DNA from: Acidobacteriota bacterium
GTDB lineage: Bacteria > Acidobacteriota > Vicinamibacteria > Vicinamibacterales > UBA8438
Assembly (NCBI GenBank): GCA_015659035.1
Contig: DQNS01000134.1
Span: forward strand, 1-46,799
DNA: 46,799 nucleotides
Direction of reading: 5' to 3'
Part shown: piece by piece, positions 34,757-43,302 of the stretch
How the letters are laid out: the number at the start of each line of letters is the position of its first letter
How positions within the stretch are numbered: position 1 is the stretch's first letter
Translations under genes and position numbers: made by a program
Notes under the pieces: model-generated
Told to the model about the DNA's origin: nothing
Seen by the model: the letters and a program-made list of their open reading frames with translations, nothing else
The model's database searches: none

Positions 34757-35814
34757 GCATCACGCCGTCGCCGCCCCATCGACCGCTCAAAGCGTTGGTC
34801 ACCGGTGGGGGCGGGTTCCTCGGCCTGGCGGTCGTCGAGCAGTTGCTGGCCCGCGGCGACCAGGTCCGCAGCTTCGCCCGCGGCCCCTATCCGGGTCTGG
34901 CCGATCTGGGCGTGGAGGTGCGCCGCGGTGATCTGAGGGACGCACAGGCGGTCGGACAGGCCTGCGCCGGGTGCGACGTCGTGTTTCACGTCGCCGCCAA
35001 GGCCGGCATCTGGGGTCGCTACGCCGCGTACTACGAACCCAACGTGCGCGGTACCCAGAACGTCCTCGCGGCCTGCCGGGAACACGGCGTGCGCCGGCTG
35101 GTCTACACCAGTTCTCCGAGCGTGGTCTTCGACGGCCGGTCGATGGAAGGGGTCGACGAGTCGGTCCCCTACCCGCAGAGGCAGCATTCGCACTACGCGG
35201 CGACCAAGGCGCTGGGGGAGCAGGCGGTCCTGGCAGCCAACGGCACCACCCTGCGGACGCTGGCCCTGCGGCCGCATCTCATCTGGGGCCCGCGGGACAA
35301 CCACCTCGTGCCCCGGATCGTGAGCCGGGGTCGGGCCGGCACGCTGCGCCGCGTCGGAGACGGCACCAACAAGGTCGACACGACCTACATCGAGAACGCC
35401 GCCCGCGCCCACCTCCTGGCCGCCGACGCGCTGGCGACCAACCCCCGCGCCGCCGGAAGACCCTTCTTCATCAGCCAGGGCGAGCCGATGGCGTTGTGGG
35501 AGATCATCAACCGCATCCTGGCCGCCGCCGGCCTCCCGCCCCTCACCCGCTCCGTGCCCCAACCGGTCGCCTGGTCGGTCGGCGCGATCCTGGAAGCTGC
35601 CCATGCGGTGTTCCGCCTGAAGGGCGAACCACGCATGACCCGTTTCGTCGCCCGCGAGCTGGCCACGGCGCACTGGTTCGACATCACCGCTGCTCGCACG
35701 GAGCTCGGCTACGAACCGGCAATCTCGATCACAGAGGGCCTGCACCGCCTCGAAGCATGGCTCCAGGAACGCGAGGCGCCCGCTGCTGCGTCTCGTTCCC
35801 TGGCCTCACGGTGA
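34753..35814 (+). CDS. oleD: OleD: NAD(P)H-dependent 2-alkyl-3-ketoacid reductase
   Basis: The 353-residue extended short-chain dehydrogenase of the 3-beta-HSD-like group has the nucleotide-binding TGGGGFLG at 17-24 and the catalytic YxxxK as Y148-A-A-T-K152 (HYAATKALGEQ), with the active-site serine in VYTSSPSVVFDG. OleD reduces the ketoacid from OleA to the hydroxy acid used by OleC. It has the typical OleD C-terminal region (PQPVAWSVGAILEAAHAVF). It is the last gene of the rightward operon; 34 bp later it meets the convergent quinoprotein gene, and no T-tract terminator is evident between them. Confidence 0.92.
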   Translation: MSITPSPPHRPLKALVTGGGGFLGLAVVEQLLARGDQVRSFARGPYPGLADLGVEVRRGDLRDAQAVGQACAGCDVVFHVAAKAGIWGRYAAYYEPNVRGTQNVLAACREHGVRRLVYTSSPSVVFDGRSMEGVDESVPYPQRQHSHYAATKALGEQAVLAANGTTLRTLALRPHLIWGPRDNHLVPRIVSRGRAGTLRRVGDGTNKVDTTYIENAARAHLLAADALATNPRAAGRPFFISQGEPMALWEIINRILAAAGLPPLTRSVPQPVAWSVGAILEAAHAVFRLKGEPRMTRFVARELATAHWFDITAARTELGYEPAISITEGLHRLEAWLQEREAPAAASRSLASR

Positions 35815-35848
35815 GGGTGGCGGTCTGCTGCGCTGCCGTGGGGCCCGT

Positions 35849-37618
35849 TCAGTCCCGGTCGGGTAGGGCGAACACGAACAGGTTGTTGCCGCTGCTGGGG
35901 CGCAGCTCAGGTGTCAGCCTGCGGAGCGCCCCCGTGTTCAGGGAGTTGCCGGTGCTTACCGCGACATGCTGCCGGCCGTCCACGGCGTAGGTGACCGGAA
36001 AGCCGGTCACCGGCGACCCGAGGTTGATCTCCCACAGTACCTCTCCGGTGTCCTGGTCCAGCGCCTTGAAGCGACCGTTCGCGTCACCGCCGAAGATCAA
36101 CCCACCCCCGGTCGCCACCAGCGACATCGTGAACGCGTCCTGGTTGTGGGTCCAGGTGGTCTCGCCGGTCTCGACCGAGATCGCCTGGATGGTGCCGAGC
36201 TGGTTCTCTCCCGGCGTCTGCTGCACACGCACATTCAGCGCGTACCAGCCGAGCCCGGCCTCTGCCCTCATCCGCCCGCAGGTGTGACGCAGCGGCATGT
36301 ACATCGTGTTGGTCAGCGGACTGTACGCGCCGGCCTCCCAGTCCTTGCCGCCGTGGTAGGTCGGGCAGGCCATCACCTCCTGGCCCTCACCGGTGAACAC
36401 CACCTCCGAGTTTTCGAAGACGGCGCCGGTCGCCCCGTCGATGCTGCTGATGACGTTCTGGCTGACGGTTGGCGTGGCCCAGAGAAACTCGCCGGTCTCG
36501 CGGTCGAGGGTGTAGACGATACCGGTCTTCCCCGGGATGCCGGTCACGACCTTGCGCGTTTCCCCCGGTCGCAGCCGCGGGTTAATCCAGCTCACCGCGT
36601 TCGGGCTCGGCGCCACCGCGGTGTCGACCAGCAGCCGCTCGAACGGATGGTCGAGATCCCAGTGGTCGTTCAGGTGCTGGTAGTACCAGATGATCTCACC
36701 GGTGTCGGCGTCGAGAGCGAGGGTCGAGTTGTGATAGAGGTGCTTGTTGGTGACGCCGCCAACCAGGAACTTCGGGGCGGGTGAAGTCACTGACGTCCCG
36801 ATGTAGATCAGGTTCAGTGTCGGGTCGTAGCTCGGTACCATCCAGGCGCCGACGTGCCGCCGTTCCTCGAACGGCACACCGCCCCAGGTCTCGTCCCCCG
36901 GCTCGCCCGGCGCCGGAATCGTGCGCCTGCGCCATAGCTCTTCGCCCGTCGTCGCGTCGTGGGCGGTGATGACGCAGGCGTTCGGTCCGGCCTCTGGCAT
37001 GCAGCCTCGACCGGAGATAATCTTGCCGTCAGCAATGATCGGGCCGGAGGACTGGTGCGCCGGAAGCGTCTTGTAGTCGAGGATCTGGGTTTCCCACACC
37101 AGCCGGCCCGACGTGGCCTCGAGGGCGAAGACGTAGTCGTCGGCGCTGGTGTCGATGATCAGGGTGTCGTGGATGGCGATGTTTCGGTTGATCTGACTGA
37201 GCACCGCCACGATGTGCTCCCCCAGGTCCTCGGGATGCTCCCGGCGGTATTCCCACTGCAGATCACCGCTGACGGCATCGATGGCCTGGATCACGTCTCC
37301 CGGGTTCGGCATGTACATGACGCCGTCATAGACCAGCGGCGTGCCCTGATTGCTGCCCCGTGTCAGGGCGCGCGACCAGACCATCTGCAGCTCGCCCACG
37401 TTCTCGCGGTCGATCTGGTCCAGCGGGCTGTAGCCCCAACCGTCGAGCGTGCGGCGCCACATCAGCCAGTCCGCCGGTGCGGGGTTCTGGAGCATCGCGT
37501 CGGTGACCGGGACGAAGTCGGGCGACTGGGCCTGTGCGGTGACCGGTTCCGTCGCCAGCGACATCAGGGCGAGCGCGATTGCCGGTACCCATCGTGAGCC
37601 GGAATGCCACTGGTCCAT
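35849..37618 (-). CDS. Secreted PQQ-type beta-propeller protein (quinoprotein family)
   Basis: The protein has 589 residues with a signal peptide (cleavage near EPVTAQAQ). It is a close paralogue of the protein at 6695-8476: FVPVTDAMLQNPAPADWLMW, RRTLDGWGYSPLDQ, GRGCMPEAGPNAC in place of the vicinal cysteine pair, GTSVTSPAPKF, and NDHWDLDHPFERLLVDTAV. The tryptophan-docking repeats of an eight-bladed propeller are complete (FALEATSGRLVWE, LDQDTGEVLWEINLG). The start at 37618 is chosen because AGGAG lies 9 nt upstream and a signal peptide follows; the frame runs open to 37969 without one. Whether it holds PQQ is doubtful for the same reasons as its paralogue. The next gene upstream is the glucose-dehydrogenase-type quinoprotein, same strand, 59 bp away. 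Confidence 0.82.
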   Translation of the reverse strand: MDQWHSGSRWVPAIALALMSLATEPVTAQAQSPDFVPVTDAMLQNPAPADWLMWRRTLDGWGYSPLDQIDRENVGELQMVWSRALTRGSNQGTPLVYDGVMYMPNPGDVIQAIDAVSGDLQWEYRREHPEDLGEHIVAVLSQINRNIAIHDTLIIDTSADDYVFALEATSGRLVWETQILDYKTLPAHQSSGPIIADGKIISGRGCMPEAGPNACVITAHDATTGEELWRRRTIPAPGEPGDETWGGVPFEERRHVGAWMVPSYDPTLNLIYIGTSVTSPAPKFLVGGVTNKHLYHNSTLALDADTGEIIWYYQHLNDHWDLDHPFERLLVDTAVAPSPNAVSWINPRLRPGETRKVVTGIPGKTGIVYTLDRETGEFLWATPTVSQNVISSIDGATGAVFENSEVVFTGEGQEVMACPTYHGGKDWEAGAYSPLTNTMYMPLRHTCGRMRAEAGLGWYALNVRVQQTPGENQLGTIQAISVETGETTWTHNQDAFTMSLVATGGGLIFGGDANGRFKALDQDTGEVLWEINLGSPVTGFPVTYAVDGRQHVAVSTGNSLNTGALRRLTPELRPSSGNNLFVFALPDRD

Positions 37619-37677
37619 TTCGAGACTCCTCTTCAGGGATGCCGGAGCCATCCAACGAGGAAAGACGGAGAATGCAT

Positions 37678-39672
37678 CTAGGGAAGCGCCAGCGCGACCC
37701 ACTCGGCCGGCATGTTCTCCCAGCCGACCGCCACGACGATGTATTGCTTCCCTCCGACCATGTAGGTCATCGGGGCGCCGGTCGTACCGCCCGGCAACTC
37801 GATCTCCCACAGGACCTCGCCCGTCTGCTTGTCGTAGGCGCGGAATTTCTTGCCCCCGACGCCGCCCCACGGGTGGGGCTGTCCGGCAATGCCGGTGTTG
37901 GTGCCTTCGCCCAGGAAGATGAACGACTTGGTGACCAGCACCGACGAACGCCCGCTCTGGCCGAGCCATGGCAGGTCGAGGTGGCGGATGGCCGGATGGT
38001 CGCGTGGTCCCTCGCCGTTCGGCTTCATCCAGAGCAGTTCACCCGTGTTGAGATCGAAGGCCGAGAGACGACCATAGGGCGGCTTGAACAGCGGGAGCCC
38101 CTGTGGCCCTGGAGGGTACGTGAACCGCTCGCGGACAAAGCGCACGTTGGACCGCGGATGCTCGGACCGCGTGATCCCGAGGACGTTCTGCCCGTAGAAA
38201 GAGGGAACGTAGAGCACACCGGTGTTGGGGTCGACGCCGGCGCCCGTCCAGCTGGCGCCGCCGGCCGTGCCGGGGCTGATCAACGTCCCCTTCGTGCCGC
38301 CGGGTCTCGGGTCGAGAATCGACGGTGGGGTGAATATCGGTCCCCAGACCCACTGATTGAGCAGCGCGATCGCCTCCTGCCGCAGTTCCGGGGTGTAGTC
38401 GATCAGGTCGTCGAGGCTCACGCCCTGCAGATCGAACGGCGGCGGCTTGGTGGGGAAGGGTTGTGTGGCCGCAAGTCGTTCGCCGGGGACTGCCGATGGT
38501 GGCACGGGCCGCTCTTCGATCGGCCACACCGGCTCGCCGGTCACGCGGTCGAAGACGTAGATGAACGCTTGCTTGCTGACGATGGCCACCGCTTTGATCT
38601 CGCGTCCGTCGACCGTGATGTCCACGAGGTTGGCCGACGCCGGGAAGTCGTAGTCCCAGACACCGTGATGGACCGCCTGGAAATGCCAGATCCGCTCGCC
38701 GGTCGCCGCGTCGACACAGACGAGACTCTCGGCGAAGAGGTTGTCGCCTGGTCGATGTCCGCCGTAGTAGTCGTTGGTCGGGGTCGACAGTGGCAGATAG
38801 ACGTAGCCGAGCTCGGGGTCGCCGCTCGGGGCCGCCCACATGTTCGTGTTCCCGCTGTATTCCCACGAGGCACGGTCCCCTTGCGGGTCGATGCCCCAGG
38901 TCTCGACGCCGAACTCTCCTTCGCGCGGGATCGTGTGGAAGGTCCACAGGTGCTCGCCGGTCCGTACGTCGTACCCTCGCACGTCTCCCCGCGCGGATTG
39001 CTTGGTTGCCGGCTGCTGGTTCGTGGTGTAGTCCAGGACGAAGGACCCGACGATGATGACGTCGTTGATGACCAGCGGCGCGGAATTCCAGAAGTAGTCG
39101 GGGAACTCCCGCATCAGCCCGAGCCGCAGATCGACCTCGCCCACCTCGCCGAAGTCGGGATAGCGCGCGCCGGTCGTCGCGTTGAGCGCGACCAGCATGG
39201 GTCCGCGCGTGGCGATGACCCGCGTGTCTTCCCCATCGGTCCAGTAGGCGACCCCACGGGTCTGCCGGGTGCGAAGCGGGGCGTCGGCGCCCGGCTCGAG
39301 AATCGGCCCATCGTTCCAGACCACCTCGCCGGTCGTCGCGTCCAACGCCGCGACGCTTCCCAGACCGGTGCTGACGTAGAGCAGCCCTCCAACCATGAGC
39401 GGGGTGTTCTGGGAGAGAAGCGGTCCGCGCGTCATGTTGCCCCGTCGGGTGACGTCCGGGATGACCGGCTGACGCCAGACAATCTCGACGTCCGCGATGG
39501 TGTCCCTGTTGATCTGGTCGAGCGGGGAGTACTTTGTCGCGGCCGCATCGGCCGCGTACGCGGCCCACGCCACCTCTTGGCCGGCGGCTACTCGAGCAGG
39601 GAGTCCTATTGTCGCGAGGGCGAGTGCAACGAGTACAACGATGGACACACGGTGGGGAACCGGCTCCCTCAT
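37678..39672 (-). CDS. PQQ-dependent dehydrogenase, membrane glucose dehydrogenase-like, secreted
   Basis: The 664-residue protein has a signal peptide (SIVVLVALALATIGLPARVA). It differs from the other four quinoproteins: it follows the membrane-bound glucose/quinate dehydrogenase pattern (WAAYAADAAATKYSPLDQIN; NMWAAPSGDPELGYVYLPLS; DYYGGHRPGDNLFAESLVCV; HFQAVHHGVWDYDFPA, carrying the catalytic aspartate). It lacks the N-terminal membrane helices of GcdH-type enzymes, so it is probably periplasmic. It would oxidise sugars or alcohols using PQQ and calcium and pass electrons to quinone or a cytochrome. The ATG at 39672 has GAGGGGG upstream. No PQQ biosynthesis gene is present in the window. 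Confidence 0.85.
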   Translation of the reverse strand: MREPVPHRVSIVVLVALALATIGLPARVAAGQEVAWAAYAADAAATKYSPLDQINRDTIADVEIVWRQPVIPDVTRRGNMTRGPLLSQNTPLMVGGLLYVSTGLGSVAALDATTGEVVWNDGPILEPGADAPLRTRQTRGVAYWTDGEDTRVIATRGPMLVALNATTGARYPDFGEVGEVDLRLGLMREFPDYFWNSAPLVINDVIIVGSFVLDYTTNQQPATKQSARGDVRGYDVRTGEHLWTFHTIPREGEFGVETWGIDPQGDRASWEYSGNTNMWAAPSGDPELGYVYLPLSTPTNDYYGGHRPGDNLFAESLVCVDAATGERIWHFQAVHHGVWDYDFPASANLVDITVDGREIKAVAIVSKQAFIYVFDRVTGEPVWPIEERPVPPSAVPGERLAATQPFPTKPPPFDLQGVSLDDLIDYTPELRQEAIALLNQWVWGPIFTPPSILDPRPGGTKGTLISPGTAGGASWTGAGVDPNTGVLYVPSFYGQNVLGITRSEHPRSNVRFVRERFTYPPGPQGLPLFKPPYGRLSAFDLNTGELLWMKPNGEGPRDHPAIRHLDLPWLGQSGRSSVLVTKSFIFLGEGTNTGIAGQPHPWGGVGGKKFRAYDKQTGEVLWEIELPGGTTGAPMTYMVGGKQYIVVAVGWENMPAEWVALALP

Positions 39673-39791
39673 CTCGAACCCCCTCTGTTCTAGCGACGCT
39701 GCGCCTCACACCGCCAGGACGACGATCGGCGCAGCATCGCTATCACCGCCCCGCTACCCGGGGGGCTTGTGAACAGAACGCTGTCGGCGCA

Positions 39792-40775
39792 TCACGGTTG
39801 CTCGGCTGCCGCCTTCTCTTCTTCCCGAGTGCCAGCCAGCATGACGCCCATCGAGTAATTCCCCTCGTGGCAGGCGTACTCGAACATCGGCTCGGGGTTC
39901 AGCAGCAGGGGAACCGCGGCTGTCCAGGGGGCCGTCCAGGTCTTCGGATCAGTGACCGTGAACTCGTAGAGGAGCGTCTCGGCGTCGACACGGGTGAAGC
40001 GCTCGACCAGCCGCATGTCCGGGGTCGATCCCCTCCACCGGGTCTTGTCGGTGTGGTTCGTGGTCTCGACGACAAGCGTCTCGCCCTCCCAGTGGCCACG
40101 CGAATCCCCCGACCACTGCTGGACGTTCGACGGCAGATGGGGACTTCCGTCGAGCGGGATGATGCGCGCGGTGTGCACCATCTCGGTGACCACCACGACA
40201 TGGTCCGGTGTTTGGAACAGCTGCATGTTGTTGTTGTACGCACTGGGGGTAAAGGGGGGGCCGGCGTTGAATCCCAGGATGCACCGCACGCCATTGCTGA
40301 AGTCCTCCGGTCCGTCGGCGGGGTGCTCGCGTCGATAGTCGCGTCTCACCCCCGCTCGCTGCTGTGCCGCCGTCGTCTGTTCGGGCATCCGCCCATTCGG
40401 CGGGTCCACGATCAGCGACGTGCGTCTGGTGCCGACCGCTTTCTGACCCCGGTCCATCCAGAAATTGTTGTACGCGCCGACGTTCCCACCGGCTTCGGTG
40501 CGTCGGGCCTCCCGGTCCCACGCCGCGGCGTCGCGTGCGACGGCGGCCTGCTCGAGCTCGGCCGCTTCCTCCTCTGTCAAGAACTCCTGGTTCTCCAGAC
40601 GCTCAGGCCGTTGCAGGGGCGTGATGCTGCGGAAGTCCCACACGCCCTGGAGGTCAGGTTGCCCCCAGGCCGTCCGGGGTGCGTCGCTCTGAGCGACGGC
40701 AGGGACCGCACTCAACGATACGATCACCACCACCGCGGCGACGGTACTCAATGACGTGCGAAGTCGATGGCTCAT
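39792..40775 (-). CDS. Secreted protein of unknown function
   Basis: The 327-residue protein has a clear signal peptide (VAAVVVIVSLSAVPAVAQS) and a mature start DAPRTAWGQPDLQGVWDFRS. The 'GQPDLQGVWDF' opening, with later FLTEEEAAELE, IVDPPNGRMP, RCILGFNAGPPFTPSAYNNN, QTPDHVVVVTEMVHTARIIP and WEGETLVVETTNH, marks a family that is abundant in acidobacteria and some planctomycetes and usually found near quinoproteins. Function is unknown to me. The start has GAGGAGGG upstream. It lies in a run of leftward secreted proteins and is probably periplasmic. Confidence 0.72.
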   Translation of the reverse strand: MSHRLRTSLSTVAAVVVIVSLSAVPAVAQSDAPRTAWGQPDLQGVWDFRSITPLQRPERLENQEFLTEEEAAELEQAAVARDAAAWDREARRTEAGGNVGAYNNFWMDRGQKAVGTRRTSLIVDPPNGRMPEQTTAAQQRAGVRRDYRREHPADGPEDFSNGVRCILGFNAGPPFTPSAYNNNMQLFQTPDHVVVVTEMVHTARIIPLDGSPHLPSNVQQWSGDSRGHWEGETLVVETTNHTDKTRWRGSTPDMRLVERFTRVDAETLLYEFTVTDPKTWTAPWTAAVPLLLNPEPMFEYACHEGNYSMGVMLAGTREEEKAAAEQP

Positions 40776-40873
40776 CTGAACCCTCCTCTGGTGTCCGAGT
40801 GGCCCAATAATACCCCGCCTACCGCCCAGCGCGCATCTTTAGAGAGGGGGGTGTCAACACGGGCGCTCCGGTT

Positions 40874-40915
40874 TCTCCCTTTCCCTCTGGGAGAGGGCCG
40901 GGGTGAGGGTACGCC
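40874..40915. repeat. REP-like palindromic intergenic element
   Basis: This GC-rich stretch contains CCCTCT-GGG-AGAGGG (40883-40897) followed by a GGGTGAGGGT tail, and ends one base before the stop codon of the adjacent quinoprotein. When translated it gives phrases such as HPGPLPEGKGE on one strand and LTPALSQREREK on another. These turn up as artefact ORFs in many genomes because the element is a common dispersed repeat. It could act as a stem-loop terminator or mRNA stabiliser for the leftward gene. Confidence 0.6.
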
Positions 40916-42592
40916 CTAACGCCGCACGGGCTGCTCGGGCAGGGCGAACACGTAGACGGCGTTTGACCGATTGCCCCCGACCGGGACCGCCACGTATTGG
41001 CGGCCTCCGACGGCATAGGTCATCGGGAAGCCCTGCACCGAGCCGGGCAGCCGCGTCTGGAACAGGATGTCGCCGGTCGCGGCGTCGTGAAAGTACAGAT
41101 GGCGGTCGGTGTCGGCGCCGACCACCAGGCCGCCGCCCGTCGTCAGCGCCGCCGACCGCGGGCGTGTGGTCATCGAGTGCCGCCACAGGATCTCGCCGCT
41201 GTTGATATCCATGGCGACGAGGTGACCGCGGTGGTCCGGGCTGTCGGGGTGCGCCGTGGTCCCCCGCGACAGCCACCCGCTGTTCGTGTAGTAGGGCGCG
41301 TGCAGCTCCTTTTCGATCTCGGTGAACATCCCTTTCACACAGGTCGGATGGATCGGAATGTAGAGAGCCTGTGTCTCCGGGTGATACGCCGATGCCGGCC
41401 AGTTCCGGATGCCCAGGAAATCGGGGCAGAACTCCAGCTCGACCCCGGGCTGGGGAATCGTGCCCGGTCGGTAGGTGACCTGGCCGGTGTCCGGGTCGAC
41501 GTCGATTAGGGTCTGATACCCGAGGTCGTGCGCGGCTACGAAGGCTCCGGTCGTCCGATCGATCTCCCAGAGAATGCCCATCTTGCCCATCTTGAAGAGC
41601 GAGCGCCGGCCGGCGTGGTCGATGAGGACGCTTTCGAACACGTCATCCAGGTCGTGGGTCTCGCCCGGCACGAACTGGTAATACCACTCGAGCTCGCCGG
41701 TCTCCGGGTTCAGCGCAAGCACGCTGTTGGAGTACAGCGCGTCGCCGTCGGTCCCGCGGGTCAGACGGGCCCACGGCTTGGCCTGCGACGTCGACCAGTA
41801 GGTCAAGTTCGTCGTCGGGTCGTAGCTGCCGGGAATCCACGAGTCGGCGCCCGCTCGATACTGTAACGGCAGGTCACCCCACGAGTCGCCGCCCGGTTCG
41901 CCCGGACGGGCGATGGTCGATGTGCGCCACACCTCTGCGCCGGTCTCGGCGTCATGGGCCGAGATAAAGCACACGTCTTCCTTGAAGCGCTCGCACCCGG
42001 ACATGCCGGCCACGATGTTCCCGTTCACCACGATCGGGCCGCTGGTATACCGGTAGCCGAGCGCGCGGTCCGCCACGGTGTGGTCGAAGGCGACCTCACC
42101 CGTGCGCGCGTCGAGCGCCACGATGTGCGCGTCGGAGGTGTTCAGGTAGATCTTGTCGCCGTAGATCGCGATCGATCGGCTGCGGCGGCTGATGATCCCA
42201 TCCTCCTCTGTCTCGAACTCGCGCGTGTATTGCCAGAGCCGGTCCCCGGTCACCGCGTCGACCGCCTGTACGATGTTCTGGGGATTCGCGATGTACATGA
42301 CACCGTCGTGCACCAGCGGCGTGGTCTGGTTGGCTCCGGGGCCCAGTTGCCACGCCCAGACGAGCTGCAGCTGATGCACGTTGTCGGTGTTGATCTGGTC
42401 GAGCGGGCTGTAGCCCCACCCATCGAGCGTGCGCCGCCAGTTCAGCCAGTCGGCCGGGTCCGGGTCCTGCAGCATCGCGTCGGTGACCGGGGTGAAGTCT
42501 CGATCCTGAGCGGCTGCCACGCCCCCCGCGACGATGGTGATCACGATTAGCAGGACTGCGACCAACGTCTGTCGACGCCACTGCGTGCTCAT
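40916..42592 (-). CDS. Secreted PQQ-type beta-propeller protein (quinoprotein family)
   Basis: The 558-residue exported protein has a signal peptide (LVAVLLIVITIVAGGVAAAQ) and a full set of propeller repeats (AVDAVTGDRLWQ, LDARTGEVAFDH, HDAETGAEVWR, LNPETGELEWYY, FHDAATGDILFQ). In place of the PQQ vicinal disulfide it has GCERFKEDVC, GTGNPAPW reads STSQAKPWA, and the catalytic region reads GETHDLDDVFESVLID, so cofactor binding is uncertain. It is clearly the sister of the protein at 45046-46719. The ATG at 42592 has AGGAG upstream, and the gene ends against a REP-like element. Substrate unknown. Confidence 0.82.
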   Translation of the reverse strand: MSTQWRRQTLVAVLLIVITIVAGGVAAAQDRDFTPVTDAMLQDPDPADWLNWRRTLDGWGYSPLDQINTDNVHQLQLVWAWQLGPGANQTTPLVHDGVMYIANPQNIVQAVDAVTGDRLWQYTREFETEEDGIISRRSRSIAIYGDKIYLNTSDAHIVALDARTGEVAFDHTVADRALGYRYTSGPIVVNGNIVAGMSGCERFKEDVCFISAHDAETGAEVWRTSTIARPGEPGGDSWGDLPLQYRAGADSWIPGSYDPTTNLTYWSTSQAKPWARLTRGTDGDALYSNSVLALNPETGELEWYYQFVPGETHDLDDVFESVLIDHAGRRSLFKMGKMGILWEIDRTTGAFVAAHDLGYQTLIDVDPDTGQVTYRPGTIPQPGVELEFCPDFLGIRNWPASAYHPETQALYIPIHPTCVKGMFTEIEKELHAPYYTNSGWLSRGTTAHPDSPDHRGHLVAMDINSGEILWRHSMTTRPRSAALTTGGGLVVGADTDRHLYFHDAATGDILFQTRLPGSVQGFPMTYAVGGRQYVAVPVGGNRSNAVYVFALPEQPVRR

Positions 42593-42646
42593 AGGAGCTC
42601 CTTTTCTGCCCTAGTCCCAAACCCGCAGCTCGGTCGGGGTGCTTCT

Positions 42647-42696
42647 GTGGCGCAGGCCTTTAGGCCTGCGAAGGCAAGGTTGGAGCCTTGCCCCAC
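42647..42696. repeat. Compound palindromic repeat (two hairpins inside an outer stem)
   Basis: An eight-pair hairpin CGCAGGCC-TTTA-GGCCTGCG (42651-42670) is followed by a seven-pair hairpin GGCAAGG-TTGGAG-CCTTGCC (42673-42692). Both are enclosed by GTGG (42647-42650) pairing with CCAC (42693-42696), giving a three-way junction. The plus-strand translation AQAFRPAKARLEPCP is the kind of artefact peptide seen from dispersed intergenic repeats in acidobacteria and planctomycetes. It lies upstream of the quinoprotein start, so it is probably a REP-like element rather than a regulator. Confidence 0.6.
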
Positions 42697-42730
42697 GGAT
42701 GTTGACACACCGAGCTCCGGTCCATCGTGT

Positions 42731-43029
42731 TCACAACCGCAGCACGTCCCCGGACTTCACCGTCGCGACGGGCACCAGCGTTTCGCGCCACACGCGCGTG
42801 GCGCCCGTGCTGTCGACGAGCTCCAGGTTGCCGCTGACAACCTCGAGGACGCTCACGTCCGCGGTCGCACCAGGTTCCAGGGTGCCGATCCGCTGACCCG
42901 CCCTCCGGCGATCAGCAGGTCATAGGACTGCGCGACAGAAGTCTGAGCTCCACCGGTGTGGGCGTGTGGCAACACAACCGCGGCGGCTCCGAGCTGCCCC
43001 AGGAACTCGCGTCGACTGGTCTTCGTCAC
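42731..43029 (-). pseudogene. Amidohydrolase with a large internal deletion (Tat signal plus C-terminus only)
   Basis: The minus strand from a GTG at 43029 reads TKTSRREFLGQLGAAAVVLP, a Tat signal, then SYDLLIAGGRV, the opening of dihydroorotase-like amidohydrolases. Immediately afterwards, in another frame, comes IGTLEPGATADVSVLEVVSG, then NLELVDSTGATRVWRETLVP and VATVKSGDVLRL with a stop at 42733-42731, the normal C-terminus of the same family. Some 300 central codons carrying the metal site are missing, and the junction near 42880-42895 is out of frame. This is an inactive relic. Confidence 0.65.
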
Positions 43030-43069
43030 GGCCTCAAGTGTCACGTGTGATGACAATCCCGGTGCTTGC

Positions 43070-43170
43070 TGGGCGGATGTCGCGCGCTTTGTAGACCTCA
43101 CCCATCCCCCGGCGCCGAGGGGCGCCTCGATCTCGTACGGGCCCAAGTGGGTGCCGGCGTGTAGAGACAT
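43070..43170 (-). pseudogene. N-terminal fragment of a serine/threonine protein kinase
   Basis: From ATG 43170 the minus strand encodes MSLHAGTHLGPYEIEAPLGA and then, after a frame change, GMGEVYKARDIR. This is the glycine-rich ATP-binding loop (GxGxxGxV) of Pkn-type bacterial kinases. Nothing of the VAIK lysine or the catalytic loop follows; the amidohydrolase relic begins about 40 bp further on. It is a truncated, frameshifted fragment, not a gene. Confidence 0.6.
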
Positions 43171-43302
43171 GCGTGCCTGGAAAACGCGTCGATTATACGG
43201 GAATGGTAGTCCGACGGCGCCGGCCCCCGCGCTATGATGTCGACGGGTGCCCGGCCGGCTGCCAGCCATCCGCCGGGCCTCACCGCTACTGGAGGAACCG
43301 CT

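Noticed and set aside
40818-41205. Short proteins such as the HPGPLPEGKGE frame and plus-strand Arg-rich frames
   Set aside because: They are artefacts of a common intergenic repeat and of the antisense strand of a quinoprotein gene.
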